From Amycolatopsis tucumanensis (GTDB lineage Bacteria; Actinomycetota; Actinomycetes; Mycobacteriales; Pseudonocardiaceae), in NCBI RefSeq assembly GCF_021654135.1, contig NZ_JAKGSD010000009.1, forward strand, positions 1-64,000: a stretch of 64,000 bases of DNA. Reading direction: 5' to 3'. The notes under the pieces were generated by a model. That model was given only the letters and a program-made list of their open reading frames with translations. It did no database searches and was not told where the DNA came from. Shown piece by piece: positions 9,815 through 17,072 of this stretch. Position 1 is the stretch's first letter, and each line of letters starts with the position of its first letter. The position numbers and the translations under genes were made by a program.

Positions 9815-9895
9815 CTACCCCACTCCACGCCCACCGACCCCACGCGCCAGCACCGCCACCACCGCGGTCACCACCACCGCCGACACCAGCCCCCC
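9815..9895 (-). pseudogene. C-terminal fragment of an IS-disrupted membrane transporter
   Basis: Twenty-six codons reading GGLVSAVVVTAVVAVLAR followed by a Gly/Arg tail and TAG at 9815. The hydrophobic stretch looks like a final membrane helix. On the other side of the IS element lies a transporter N-terminus on the same strand (11342-11420), so both are best read as the two ends of one gene whose middle has been lost. The assignment of this end to that gene is inference. Confidence 0.5.
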
Positions 9896-9899
9896 GTTA

Positions 9900-10121
9900 C
9901 CTTTTTCGTGGCTCCTGAGCAGGGAGTTGTGGTCGCCAGGTTCGGTATGACTGATGCCCCCAGTCGAGTCCATGATCCGGGGGGTGGTGTCGCCGGGCCT
10001 GGTGGCATCGAAGGACCGCTGATAGGGACACGGCCACCGCTGGGTAGGTCTCGTCGTAACGTGGGTGCCGGCCATCGATGCCCGACCGGCGGCCGCCCGC
10101 GACGAGCGAAAGATACCGTGC
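9900..10121 (+). ncRNA. Candidate IS110 bridge-RNA region
   Basis: The roughly 220 bases before the transposase ATG have no convincing reading frame and occupy the position of the bridge RNA described for IS621 and related IS110 elements. They contain a possible small stem (CTCC/GGAG near 9912-9926). The 10-mer ATAGGGACAC at 10022-10031 recurs at the right end of the element (11329-11338), as expected if a guide segment is identical to one strand of the donor end. The GTAACG at 10057-10062 is complementary to CGTTAC at the left end (9895-9900), a weak match. RNA boundaries are not determined. Confidence 0.5.
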
Positions 10122-11321
10122 ATGACCAGCAGTTATGGTGTGTTCCTCGGGCTCGATGTCGGTAAGGACGCCCACCACGCGATCGGTCTCGACCCCGACG
10201 GAAAGCGGCTGCATGACGGGCCACTGCCCAACAGCGAGCCCAAACTCCGGGCGTTGTTCGACAAGCTCGCCCAGCATGGCCCGTTGCTGGTGGTGGTCGA
10301 TCAGCCCGCCACGATCGGTGCGCTGCCGGTCGCGGTCGCCCGCGCGACCGGACACCAGGTCGCCTACCTGCCTGGTCTGGCGATGCGCCGCATCGCCGAT
10401 CTCTACCCCGGCAAGGCAAAAACCGACGCCCGGGACGCGTTCATCATCGCCGACTCCGCTCGCTCGCTGCCTCACGCGCTGCGCCCGGTTGATGTCGGCG
10501 ACGAAGCTCTGGCCGAGCTCGATGTGCTGGTCGGCTTCGACGACGACCTGGCCAGCGAAGCCACACGCCTGGTTAACCGCATCCGCGGCCTGCTCACCGG
10601 CATCCATCCGGCGCTGGAACGCACCATCGGACCTCGTATCAGTCATCCGGCGGTGCTGGAAATCCTGTCGCGTTGCGGAGGGCCGACCGGCATCGCGAAG
10701 GCCGGGCGCCGCAAACTCGCCGCGATCGCGAAGGTCCACGCACCTCGCATGGGCGACAAGCTCGTTGAAGCGATCATGACCGCGCTCGGCGAGCAAACCG
10801 TCACCGTTCCCGGCACCGCTGCCGCGGACACGGTGCTCCCGCGACTGGCGGACAGCCTGAGAGCTGTGCTGCAGCAACGGGCGCAGCTGGCCACCGAAGT
10901 TGAGGAGATACTCGATGCGCACCCTCTCGCCGGGGTCCTGACCTCGATGCCCGGCATCGGAGTCAGGACCGCCGCCCGCATCCTGCTCGAGATCGGCGAC
11001 GCCTCGAACTTCGCCAGCTCCGGCCACTTGGCCGCCTACGCCGGCATCGCCCCCGTCACCCACAGCTCCGGCAGCTCGATCAAGGGCGAACACCCCGCCC
11101 ACACCGGCAACCGCAAGCTCAAACGCGCCTTCTTCCTGGCCGCCTTCGCCGCCCTGCACGACCCCACCAGCAGGGCCCACTACCAGCGCAAACGCGACGA
11201 AGGCAAAAAACACAACGCCGCACTCATCTGCCTCGCCCGCCGCCGCTGCGACGTCATCTACGCCATGCTCCGCAACAAAACCCACTACCGACACCCAGCC
11301 CCGACGCCCGCCGCCGCTTGA
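10122..11321 (+). CDS. IS110-family transposase (DEDD recombinase)
   Basis: A 399-residue recombinase. The N-terminal RuvC-like DEDD domain starts FLGLDVGKDAHH, includes VVVDQPATIG, and has the KTDARDA motif that carries two of the acidic residues. The C-terminal transposase-20 domain contains MPGIGVRTAARIL and YAGIAPVTHSSG and the serine region used for recombination. The ATG at 10122 was preferred to an upstream in-frame start because the DEDD domain begins at once. It appears intact and full length for the family, so the element may still be active. Confidence 0.9.
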   Translation: MTSSYGVFLGLDVGKDAHHAIGLDPDGKRLHDGPLPNSEPKLRALFDKLAQHGPLLVVVDQPATIGALPVAVARATGHQVAYLPGLAMRRIADLYPGKAKTDARDAFIIADSARSLPHALRPVDVGDEALAELDVLVGFDDDLASEATRLVNRIRGLLTGIHPALERTIGPRISHPAVLEILSRCGGPTGIAKAGRRKLAAIAKVHAPRMGDKLVEAIMTALGEQTVTVPGTAAADTVLPRLADSLRAVLQQRAQLATEVEEILDAHPLAGVLTSMPGIGVRTAARILLEIGDASNFASSGHLAAYAGIAPVTHSSGSSIKGEHPAHTGNRKLKRAFFLAAFAALHDPTSRAHYQRKRDEGKKHNAALICLARRRCDVIYAMLRNKTHYRHPAPTPAAA

Positions 11322-11341
11322 CAACCCCATAGGGACACCCC

Positions 11342-11420
11342 CCCGGGCGGGCACCCGAGCGAGCCACGTCCCGAACGCCGCCCCGCACGCCGCGAACACC
11401 ACGGACACCGCGCCGGGCAC
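11342..11420 (-). pseudogene. N-terminal fragment of an MFS-like transporter
   Basis: A GTG at 11420 with a well-placed GGAGGAG seven bases upstream starts GAVSVVFAACGAAFGTWLAR then VPA, which matches the first helix and the following R-P motif region of sugar/drug MFS transporters. The frame runs into the IS110 element at about 11341 and the rest of the gene is missing apart from a possible last helix at 9815-9895. More than 300 codons appear to have been lost, so this is a deletion as well as an insertion. Confidence 0.6.
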
Positions 11421-11562
11421 GGACCAGCTCCTCCGTCATGATCAGGACGCTACCGCTCCGGAGATTTACTTTTACGCTCCCCGCCGAGAAGCGGAATTGT
11501 TTTCCTCGTTTACCGGGAATCGCGCCGGGTAGTCGCGCGGCACCGAGTGTGGAGGAGGAGGA

Positions 11563-12201
11563 ATGACCCAGCAGACCAGCAGTTCGACCCCGCAGGCCGT
11601 GCGTGAACAAGCCGCGGATTCGGGCAGTCAGGTGACCGGAACCGCCGCCGAGCAAGCAAGAGAGGTGGCATCCGAGGCGCAGCGGCAGGCGCGGAACCTG
11701 AAGGACCAGGGCGTCGATCAATTGCGCGAACAGGCCCGCACCGGCCAGCAGAAAGCGGCCGGAAATCTGAACTCGATCGCCGATCAGCTGGACCGGATGT
11801 CGGAGCAGTCGGATTCCGGAATGGCGCAGGACCTCGTCCGTGAGGTTTCCCAGCGGGCGAAGAAAGTGGCGTCGTGGCTCGATTCGCGGGAGCCGGGCGA
11901 CCTCGTCGACGAGCTGCGGAACTTCGCGCGGCGCAAGCCCGGCCTGTTCCTCGCCGGCGCGGCGGCCGCGGGACTGCTCGCCGGCCGGCTGACCAGGGGC
12001 GTCGCCGCCAGCATGAGTGAGCAGAGCAGCGGTGGCGCACCGCAACCGCGCACGTCGACGGAAGCGACCGGCACGCCGGCCGAAACGGCCACGTACCCAC
12101 CGACCACCGCTTATCCCACAGAGAGCGCCTACCCCGCCGGAACTCCCATGCCGGAGACGCAGGGCGGCTACGGCGGGCAGCACCGGTTGGAGCCGTCATG
12201 A
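11563..12201 (+). CDS. Amphipathic-helix membrane-associated protein, function unknown
   Basis: A 212-residue protein with a long Gln/Ala-rich amphipathic helical N-terminal half (AREVASEAQRQARNL and similar), one hydrophobic segment after RRKPGLF (about residues 127-145), and a Pro/Thr/Tyr-rich C-terminal tail. It resembles proteins seen beside holin-X/DUF3618 genes and has the general design of the proteobacterial ElaB/YqjD membrane anchors, though homology is not claimed. The ATG has the strong RBS GGAGGAGGAGG. The possible stress-sigma elements GTTTTC and GGGAAT upstream (about 11498-11520) are too closely spaced to be sure of. Its stop overlaps the next start (ATGA, 12198-12201). Confidence 0.7.
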   Translation: MTQQTSSSTPQAVREQAADSGSQVTGTAAEQAREVASEAQRQARNLKDQGVDQLREQARTGQQKAAGNLNSIADQLDRMSEQSDSGMAQDLVREVSQRAKKVASWLDSREPGDLVDELRNFARRKPGLFLAGAAAAGLLAGRLTRGVAASMSEQSSGGAPQPRTSTEATGTPAETATYPPTTAYPTESAYPAGTPMPETQGGYGGQHRLEPS

Positions 12202-12611
12202 CGTATTCGCAACCGCCCGGGCAGCGGCCGGACGTCGCCGACGCGTCGGTCGGCCAGCTGATGAGCAACATCTCGCAGGACCTGTCGACGTTGATGCGGC
12301 AGGAGCTGGAGCTCGCGAAGGCCGAGGTGAAGGCCGAGGCCAAGCAGGCGGGCAAGGGCGCGGGCATGCTCGGCGGCGCCGGGTTCGGCGGTTACATGGT
12401 GGCGCTGTTCCTGTCGATCGCGCTGTGGTGGGCGCTGGCCAACGTGATGGACCAGGGCTGGGCGGCGCTCATCGTCGCCGGCGTGTGGGCCGTGATCGCG
12501 GCCGTGCTGTACGCCATGGGCCGCAGCCGGATGCGCCGCGTTGATCCGGTGCCCGAGCGGACCGTCGACAGCCTCAAGCAGATGCCCGACCAGATGAGGA
12601 GGACAACGTGA
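12198..12611 (+). CDS. Putative actinobacterial holin-X / phage-holin family membrane protein
   Basis: A 137-residue protein with an N-terminal amphipathic helix (LMRQELELAKAEVKAEAKQA) and two membrane helices (about residues 58-82 and 92-110), the architecture of the YqjE/holin-X family. It is the middle gene of a coupled trio and overlaps both neighbours by four bases (12198-12201 and 12608-12611). The holin name is historical; the usual role proposed for such chromosomal trios is membrane or envelope stress, not lysis. Confidence 0.8.
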   Translation: MTYSQPPGQRPDVADASVGQLMSNISQDLSTLMRQELELAKAEVKAEAKQAGKGAGMLGGAGFGGYMVALFLSIALWWALANVMDQGWAALIVAGVWAVIAAVLYAMGRSRMRRVDPVPERTVDSLKQMPDQMRRTT

Positions 12612-13195
12612 CCACGGACCCCGACCGCCTTCGCCAGGAGATCGAGGGCACGCAACGGAATCTCGGCAGCGATGTGGACGCGCTCGCCGAAAAGGTCAAT
12701 CCCAGCCGGATCGTGCACCGCCGGGTGCACCGCGCGCGGGGTCTCGCGCAGAACCTCAAGGAGCGGGTCATGGGAAGCGCATCCAGCGGCGTGCAGTCGG
12801 TCACCGACCGGGCGCACCAGGCGGCGGACAACGCGTCGACAGCTGCTTCGACCGTCGCCGAACAGGTCCAGGAAGCGCCGCAGACCGTGCGGCGTCAGAC
12901 CGAAGGCAATCCGCTGGCCGCGGGCCTGATCGCGTTCGGGGCCGGGTGGCTGGTGTCGTCGCTGATCCCGGCGAGCAGGCCGGAGCGGGAGCTGGCCGGC
13001 CAGGTCAAGGAATCGGCGCAGGGCATGGCGGGTCAGATGGGCTCGGTGGCTCAGGACATGAAGGAGAACCTGCGCGAGCCGGCGCAGGAAGCGGTCCAGT
13101 CGGTGCGGTCGACCGCGACCGACGCCGCGTCGACCGTCGCGGACGAGACCAAGTCCGCGGCGCAGGACGTCAAGCAGACGGCGCAGAACCGGTAG
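12608..13195 (+). CDS. DUF3618 family protein
   Basis: A 195-residue protein. The N-terminal DUF3618 motif reads DPDRLRQEIEGTQRNLGSDV followed by DALAEKVNPSRIV. A long amphipathic coiled region, a short hydrophobic segment (NPLAAGLIAFGAGWLVSSLI, about residues 98-117) and a second Ala/Gln-rich amphipathic tail follow. It is the third gene of the trio. A 12-bp perfect hairpin 12 bases after its stop probably terminates the operon. Confidence 0.82.
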   Translation: MTTDPDRLRQEIEGTQRNLGSDVDALAEKVNPSRIVHRRVHRARGLAQNLKERVMGSASSGVQSVTDRAHQAADNASTAASTVAEQVQEAPQTVRRQTEGNPLAAGLIAFGAGWLVSSLIPASRPERELAGQVKESAQGMAGQMGSVAQDMKENLREPAQEAVQSVRSTATDAASTVADETKSAAQDVKQTAQNR

Positions 13196-13207
13196 ACCGG
13201 CATGATC

Positions 13208-13238
13208 GGTGCCTGGTGGGCGGGGGCCACCAGGCACC
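13208..13238 (+). terminator. 12-bp hairpin after the DUF3618 operon
   Basis: GGTGCCTGGTGG (13208-13219) and CCACCAGGCACC (13227-13238) form a perfect 12-bp stem with a seven-base loop, just after the stop at 13195. There is no U-tract, which is common for actinomycete terminators. It separates the trio from the repeat field that follows. Confidence 0.75.
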
Positions 13239-13259
13239 GCGCTGTCCAGGGCTGTGCGG

Positions 13260-13727
13260 CGCCTACCGCCGCGCCAGCTCGGCCAAGTACCGGTGCCGCC
13301 CGGGCCCACCGCCACTCCAGCTCCGACGGGCACCGCGCCCGCCCGGGCTCACGCTGCAACTCCGCCAGACATCATGCCCTGACCGGGCCCACGCCGCGCC
13401 AACTCCACCGGTCATCATGCCGCCCGGGACCTACCGCCACTACAGCTCCGCCAGGAACCATGCCGCCCGGGCCCGGCCGCACCAGCTCCATGAGACACCC
13501 TGCCGCTCAAGGCCTACCGTCGCCCCAGCTCCACCACGCACCGTGCCGCCCGGCGTCCACCGCCACTCCAACTCCGCCAGCCACCAAGCCGCCCAGGGCC
13601 TACCGTCGCCCCAGCTCCCCCAGGCACCGTGCCGCCCGGTGCTTACCGCCACTCCAACGCCGCCAGACACCGTGCCGCCCGGCGTCCATCGCCACTCCAA
13701 CGCCACCAAACGCGAGCCGCCCAGGGC
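13260..13727. repeat. About eleven decayed copies of the 3' end of the orphan b-subunit gene
   Basis: Tandem units of 40-43 bases of the form GCCTACCGCCACTCCAGCTC then CGCCAG, a short linker and CACCGTGCCGCCCGG. The unit matches the last 45 or so bases of the minus-strand gene that ends at 13728, including its stop (CTA on this strand), so each unit is a degenerate copy of the codons for RGTV..FLAELERR plus TAG. The array abuts the real gene end directly. Copies differ from each other by several substitutions and small indels. There are no unique spacers, so this is not a CRISPR array. No gene is seen in the stretch. Confidence 0.85.
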
Positions 13728-14240
13728 CTACCGCCGCTCCAGCTCCGCCAGGAACCTGTCCACCGTGCCCCGCCGCTGCGCCTCGTCCGCCAGCGGTTCG
13801 CCGACGATCCGCTCCGCCAGCTCCACCGCGAGCCGCCTCAGCTCGGGCCGCATCTCGGCCACGACGCGGCCCCGCTGCTCGGTCAGGTCCGCCTCGCCTT
13901 GCGCGATCAGCCGCCGGGCCTCGTCCTGCGCCTCCGCCCGGAGTTCCGCACGCAGCCGCTCGCCTTCCGCGCGGGCCTCCTCTCGGATCCGCGCCGCCTC
14001 GGCACGCGCGTCGGCGAGCTGGGCCCGGTAGCGGTCGAGCGCCTCGGCCGCCGCCTTCTGCGCCTGCTCGGCCTTCTCGATGCCGCCCTCGATCTTCTCC
14101 GCCCGCGCCGCGAACAACGCCTCGAAGCGCGGCACCGCGAACTTCGCGAGGAGGAACAACAGGACGAGGAACGCGACCAGGCCGAGCGCCAATTCGAAGA
14201 TGTCCGGCGCGACCGGCAGGTCCGAGTCGAGAATGCCCAT
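13728..14240 (-). CDS. Orphan F-type ATP synthase subunit b-like protein
   Basis: A 170-residue protein with one N-terminal membrane helix (about residues 16-38, ELALGLVAFLVLLFLLAKF), the PRFEALFAARAEKIEGGIEKA motif region typical of actinobacterial AtpF, and a long Ala/Glu/Arg-rich coiled coil to the C-terminus. Family function is the peripheral stator of F1Fo. No other atp gene is present in the window, so this is an isolated copy, perhaps a second b subunit or a repurposed stator-like coiled coil. A GTG two codons upstream (14246) is an alternative start. The 3' end is the source of the tandem repeats that follow it. Confidence 0.72.
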   Translation of the reverse strand: MGILDSDLPVAPDIFELALGLVAFLVLLFLLAKFAVPRFEALFAARAEKIEGGIEKAEQAQKAAAEALDRYRAQLADARAEAARIREEARAEGERLRAELRAEAQDEARRLIAQGEADLTEQRGRVVAEMRPELRRLAVELAERIVGEPLADEAQRRGTVDRFLAELERR

Positions 14241-14321
14241 CTCCACCCCCAGTGTTGATGACAGGCCTCCACGCTAACCGAAGAACGGGCCCGGTGGAAT
14301 TCCGCCGGGCCCGTTCCCCGT

Positions 14322-14981
14322 TTACTTGTTGGTGCCTGGGGTGAGCACGCTGTCGATGACGAACACGGTCGCGTTCTCGGTCGGGATGTTGCCGCACAGC
14401 ACCTTGGCGCCGTTGACGGTCATGTTCCCGCCGGAACCCTCGATCTTCACCGGGCCGCCTGCGGTGTTCAGCGTCTGCACGCTGCCCGCGGCTTCCAGCC
14501 TGGAAGCGTCGTAGCGCTGCGGGACGACGTGGTACTGCAGGATCGGCGCCAGCTGGCTCGGGTTCTGGGCCAGCTCGGTGAACTTGGCCTCGCCCAGCGC
14601 TTCGAAGGCGGGGTCGGCCGGGGCGAACACGGTGATGGCTTCCTGGCTGTTCAGCGTGTCGACCAGGTTGGTGGCCTGGACAGCGGCGACCAGCTTGGTG
14701 AGCAGCGGGTTCGTACTCGCGGCGGTGGCGACCGGCTGCGGGCCCATCGAGTCCAGGCTGCCCGGCGCGTTGCCCTGTGGCAGCTGGCCGCACGCGGGGC
14801 CGAACACGTCGGCATTGGTGGTGACGCCGTTGCTGCTGGACATCGGGGCGGGCATCGCGCTCGACGGCGCCATGGACGTGCCTGCCGCACTGGAAGCGCT
14901 TTCGCTGTCCGTGCCGCAGGCCGCCAGCGAGAACATTGCCGCGACGGCGAAACCGGCTCCGGCGATGCGAACAGTCTTCAC
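14322..14981 (-). CDS. Fasciclin-domain (FAS1) lipoprotein
   Basis: A 219-residue protein with a signal peptide ending in lipobox LAAC (about residues 18-21), a Ser/Ala/Met-rich linker and one FAS1 domain (about residues 75-219). The domain's H1 region includes TVFAPADPAFEAL; the H2 region reads ATVFVIDSVLTP at the C-terminus, and YHVVPQRYDA lies between. FAS1 domains mediate adhesion or protein contacts at the cell surface. The GTG at 14981 has GGAG eight bases upstream, which favours it over an ATG twelve codons earlier. It lies 69 bases after the molybdopterin oxidoreductase gene on the same strand, an arrangement seen in other actinobacteria. Confidence 0.88.
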   Translation of the reverse strand: MKTVRIAGAGFAVAAMFSLAACGTDSESASSAAGTSMAPSSAMPAPMSSSNGVTTNADVFGPACGQLPQGNAPGSLDSMGPQPVATAASTNPLLTKLVAAVQATNLVDTLNSQEAITVFAPADPAFEALGEAKFTELAQNPSQLAPILQYHVVPQRYDASRLEAAGSVQTLNTAGGPVKIEGSGGNMTVNGAKVLCGNIPTENATVFVIDSVLTPGTNK

Positions 14982-15050
14982 GAGAATCACTCCATTCGGG
15001 GTTTCCTGCTTGTGCACGGGATTCGTGGCCGGTTCCGCGCCGGATTGGGT

Positions 15051-16568
15051 TCAGTTGGCAGTAAATGAAATTCCGTGCCAGCCCGTCGCGCCGTCGGGCA
15101 CGGTGCCCGCGCGGTCCTGGGTCTGGGTGTAACCGGAGCGGTCGGTGGCGCGGCAGGTGACCTGGTGGAACCCTGGGGAGACCGGCAGATCCGCGTACCA
15201 CATGCGCCACGTGTCGGAGTTGACCTCTGTGGACAGTCGCGCGTCCTGCCAGGGGCCGTTGTCCAGCCGCACCTCGACCCGGTCGACGCCGGTGTGCTGA
15301 GCCCACGCGATCCCGCCGACGCGCACCGTCCCGGCCGGCACGGTCGCGAAGCCCTTGGGGAAGTCGATGCGGGACTGCGTCTTGATCGGCGCCTGTTCGG
15401 CCCAGCCGCGCCGCAGCCAGTACGCCTGGCGGGCCTGCCAGGTGGTGACTTCGAGGTCGACGACCCATTTGGTGGCGGAGACGTAGCCGTAGAGGCCGGG
15501 GATGACGAGGCGGGCCGGGAAGCCGTGTTCCAACGGCAGTGGCTCGCCGTTCATCCCGAGCGCGAGCATGGCGCCGCGGGTGCGGTCGGCCGCGGCGGTG
15601 ACGGGCGTGCCGGAGGTCCAGCCGTCGACGCTGGTGGCGAAAAGCTGCTCGGCGCCCGGCTGGATGCCGGCTTCGTCGAGCAGGTCGGCGAGGTCGACGC
15701 CGGTGAAGTTCGCGGTGGAGGTGTAGGGGCCGCCGACCTCGTTGGAGACGCAGGTCATGGTGATGGTGCGCTCGACGAGCGGGCGGTCGTGGATGTCGGC
15801 GTAGGTGTAGCGCTCTTCGGCGCGGACCAGGCCGTGGAGGCGCAACGACCAGTCCTCGGTGCGCAGTTGCGGGACGGTGAGCGCGGTGTCGACGCGGTAG
15901 AAGTCGCGGTTGGGGGTGAGGAAGGGCGGTGTGCCGAAGCGCGCGAAGTCGGCGTCGAGCGGGATGGCCGGCGCGGTGCGGGCGGGCACGAGAGGCCCAA
16001 CCGCGGCCCGGGAGCTCGCCGCGTCGCGGGTGCGGCCCAGCAGTTGTCCCCCGACCCCCGCGAGGACCGCCCCGCCCGCGACGAGCAGGAACGACCGCCG
16101 CGACGCGTCGTGGCGCGCGCCGCGGTGCAGGAGGCGGAACACCCCGACGCCGACGACGAGGCTGACCAGGGGCGCGGCGAGCGCTGCCGTGTTCAGATCG
16201 GGCCGCGCGGCCACCGCGGCGACGCCGACGAGCCCGAACAGCACGATGACGAGGCCCCCCGGCCAAACCGACCGCCGCGACGCGACCCCAGCCCCCGCGG
16301 CGACCACCAGGAGGACGATGCCCATCCCCACGAGCAGGACGAGCTTGTCATACGTACCGAATGTACGTACCGCAAAGTCCTTGAGGGACAACGGAGTCAG
16401 GTCGATCGCGGTGTTCCCGACCGCGAGGTACGGCGACGCGTTGCCGTTGACGAGCCCAGCGACGAGATGCCCAGCCGCGAGGGCCGCAGCCAGCGCGAGC
16501 ACGCCACAAAGCGCCGCGCGAACGAGGGACAGCCGCTCGGGCCGGGTGTTCGTGGTCGCAGTAGCCAT
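15051..16568 (-). CDS. Membrane-anchored molybdopterin-dependent oxidoreductase (sulfite-oxidase fold)
   Basis: A 505-residue protein. The N-terminal part has about five membrane helices (residues 10-170), followed by a twin-Arg-like SRRSFLLVAGG segment. Next comes an oxidoreductase molybdopterin-binding domain (about 230-400; TCVSNEVGGPYTS carries the Mo-coordinating cysteine) and a C-terminal Mo-co dimerisation domain with the Ig-like ending QTQDRAGTVPDGATGWH. It should be an extracytoplasmic redox enzyme of the YedY/sulfite-oxidase superfamily. The substrate is unknown. Confidence 0.87.
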   Translation of the reverse strand: MATATTNTRPERLSLVRAALCGVLALAAALAAGHLVAGLVNGNASPYLAVGNTAIDLTPLSLKDFAVRTFGTYDKLVLLVGMGIVLLVVAAGAGVASRRSVWPGGLVIVLFGLVGVAAVAARPDLNTAALAAPLVSLVVGVGVFRLLHRGARHDASRRSFLLVAGGAVLAGVGGQLLGRTRDAASSRAAVGPLVPARTAPAIPLDADFARFGTPPFLTPNRDFYRVDTALTVPQLRTEDWSLRLHGLVRAEERYTYADIHDRPLVERTITMTCVSNEVGGPYTSTANFTGVDLADLLDEAGIQPGAEQLFATSVDGWTSGTPVTAAADRTRGAMLALGMNGEPLPLEHGFPARLVIPGLYGYVSATKWVVDLEVTTWQARQAYWLRRGWAEQAPIKTQSRIDFPKGFATVPAGTVRVGGIAWAQHTGVDRVEVRLDNGPWQDARLSTEVNSDTWRMWYADLPVSPGFHQVTCRATDRSGYTQTQDRAGTVPDGATGWHGISFTAN

Positions 16569-17072
16569 ACCCCCGATTCGCAGCCACCGGGGGCGAGTAT
16601 TGGTCCGGTCTTGGCTGGTGGTCGCTCACGCTGGCGCCGCCACTCAACCCGCTTGTTCAGGCACCGCGGCACGCCAAAGGCATCGCTGATCTTGTCGTGA
16701 ATGTGCGGAAGCTGTTGAGCCCACAACTCCCGCCCGCTGCGACCGGCTCCGGCGGGACGTTGCCCGTGTCGTCGTAATGGGCCTTGCGACTGAAGCTCCA
16801 GAAGCGGTGAACCGGCAGAACCACGCCCGCTTCGAGCGGGAGGTTCGGCCCTTGGCGGCGAGGACCGCCGCTACAGGCATCGCTTTCCGCTGTTTTGGGT
16901 AACCACGTCGACTTGTCGCCGCTGGAAGCGGCATGTCCTGAGACCCGACCATTTGGGCGCTTTCCGTCAAGCCCTCAACGCATCTTGCCAATTTCTGACG
17001 TAAGCGTGCCTTCGTCGTTTGAGTGCCCCACGACGCGTTGAACTACGGTCATCGCTATGGCAAGGTCATCAG
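16569..17072. other. 504-base stretch without a supported gene
   Basis: Between the oxidoreductase start and the DUF262 gene. Short open frames exist on the minus strand (for example 16644-16991), but they have no recognisable motif and no good RBS. The right half is visibly less GC-rich than the chromosomal genes and shades into the low-GC DUF262 gene, so the edge of the transferred segment may lie here. Confidence 0.5.

Larger units (their letters stand above)
9896..11341 (+). mobile_element. IS110-family insertion sequence
   Basis: An element of about 1.45 kb containing one DEDD transposase gene, with a long 5' non-coding part (about 226 bases) and a short 3' part (about 20 bases). IS110-group elements have no terminal inverted repeats, make no clear target duplication, and carry the bridge-RNA region in the left end. 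That layout is what is seen here. Ends are approximate, placed where flanking transporter-like sequence stops (CCCCCC before 9896; CCCCCCGGGCGGGCAC after 11338). The element splits a minus-strand transporter gene. Confidence 0.8.

Noticed and set aside
9114..9950. Long plus-strand frame in the C-rich region
   Set aside because: Its product is Pro/Thr/Arg low-complexity, caused by base composition, and it overlaps the real minus-strand membrane-protein gene.
11498..11520. SigB/SigF-type promoter before the DUF3618 trio
   Set aside because: GTTTTC and GGGAAT are only about 10-12 bases apart, too close for the usual stress-sigma consensus, so it is mentioned only as a possibility.
13260..13727. 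CRISPR array
   Set aside because: Units are contiguous and all alike, with no unique spacers and no cas genes; they match the adjacent gene end instead.
16644..16991. 115-codon minus-strand ORF
   Set aside because: No recognisable motif, poor start context and atypical composition.
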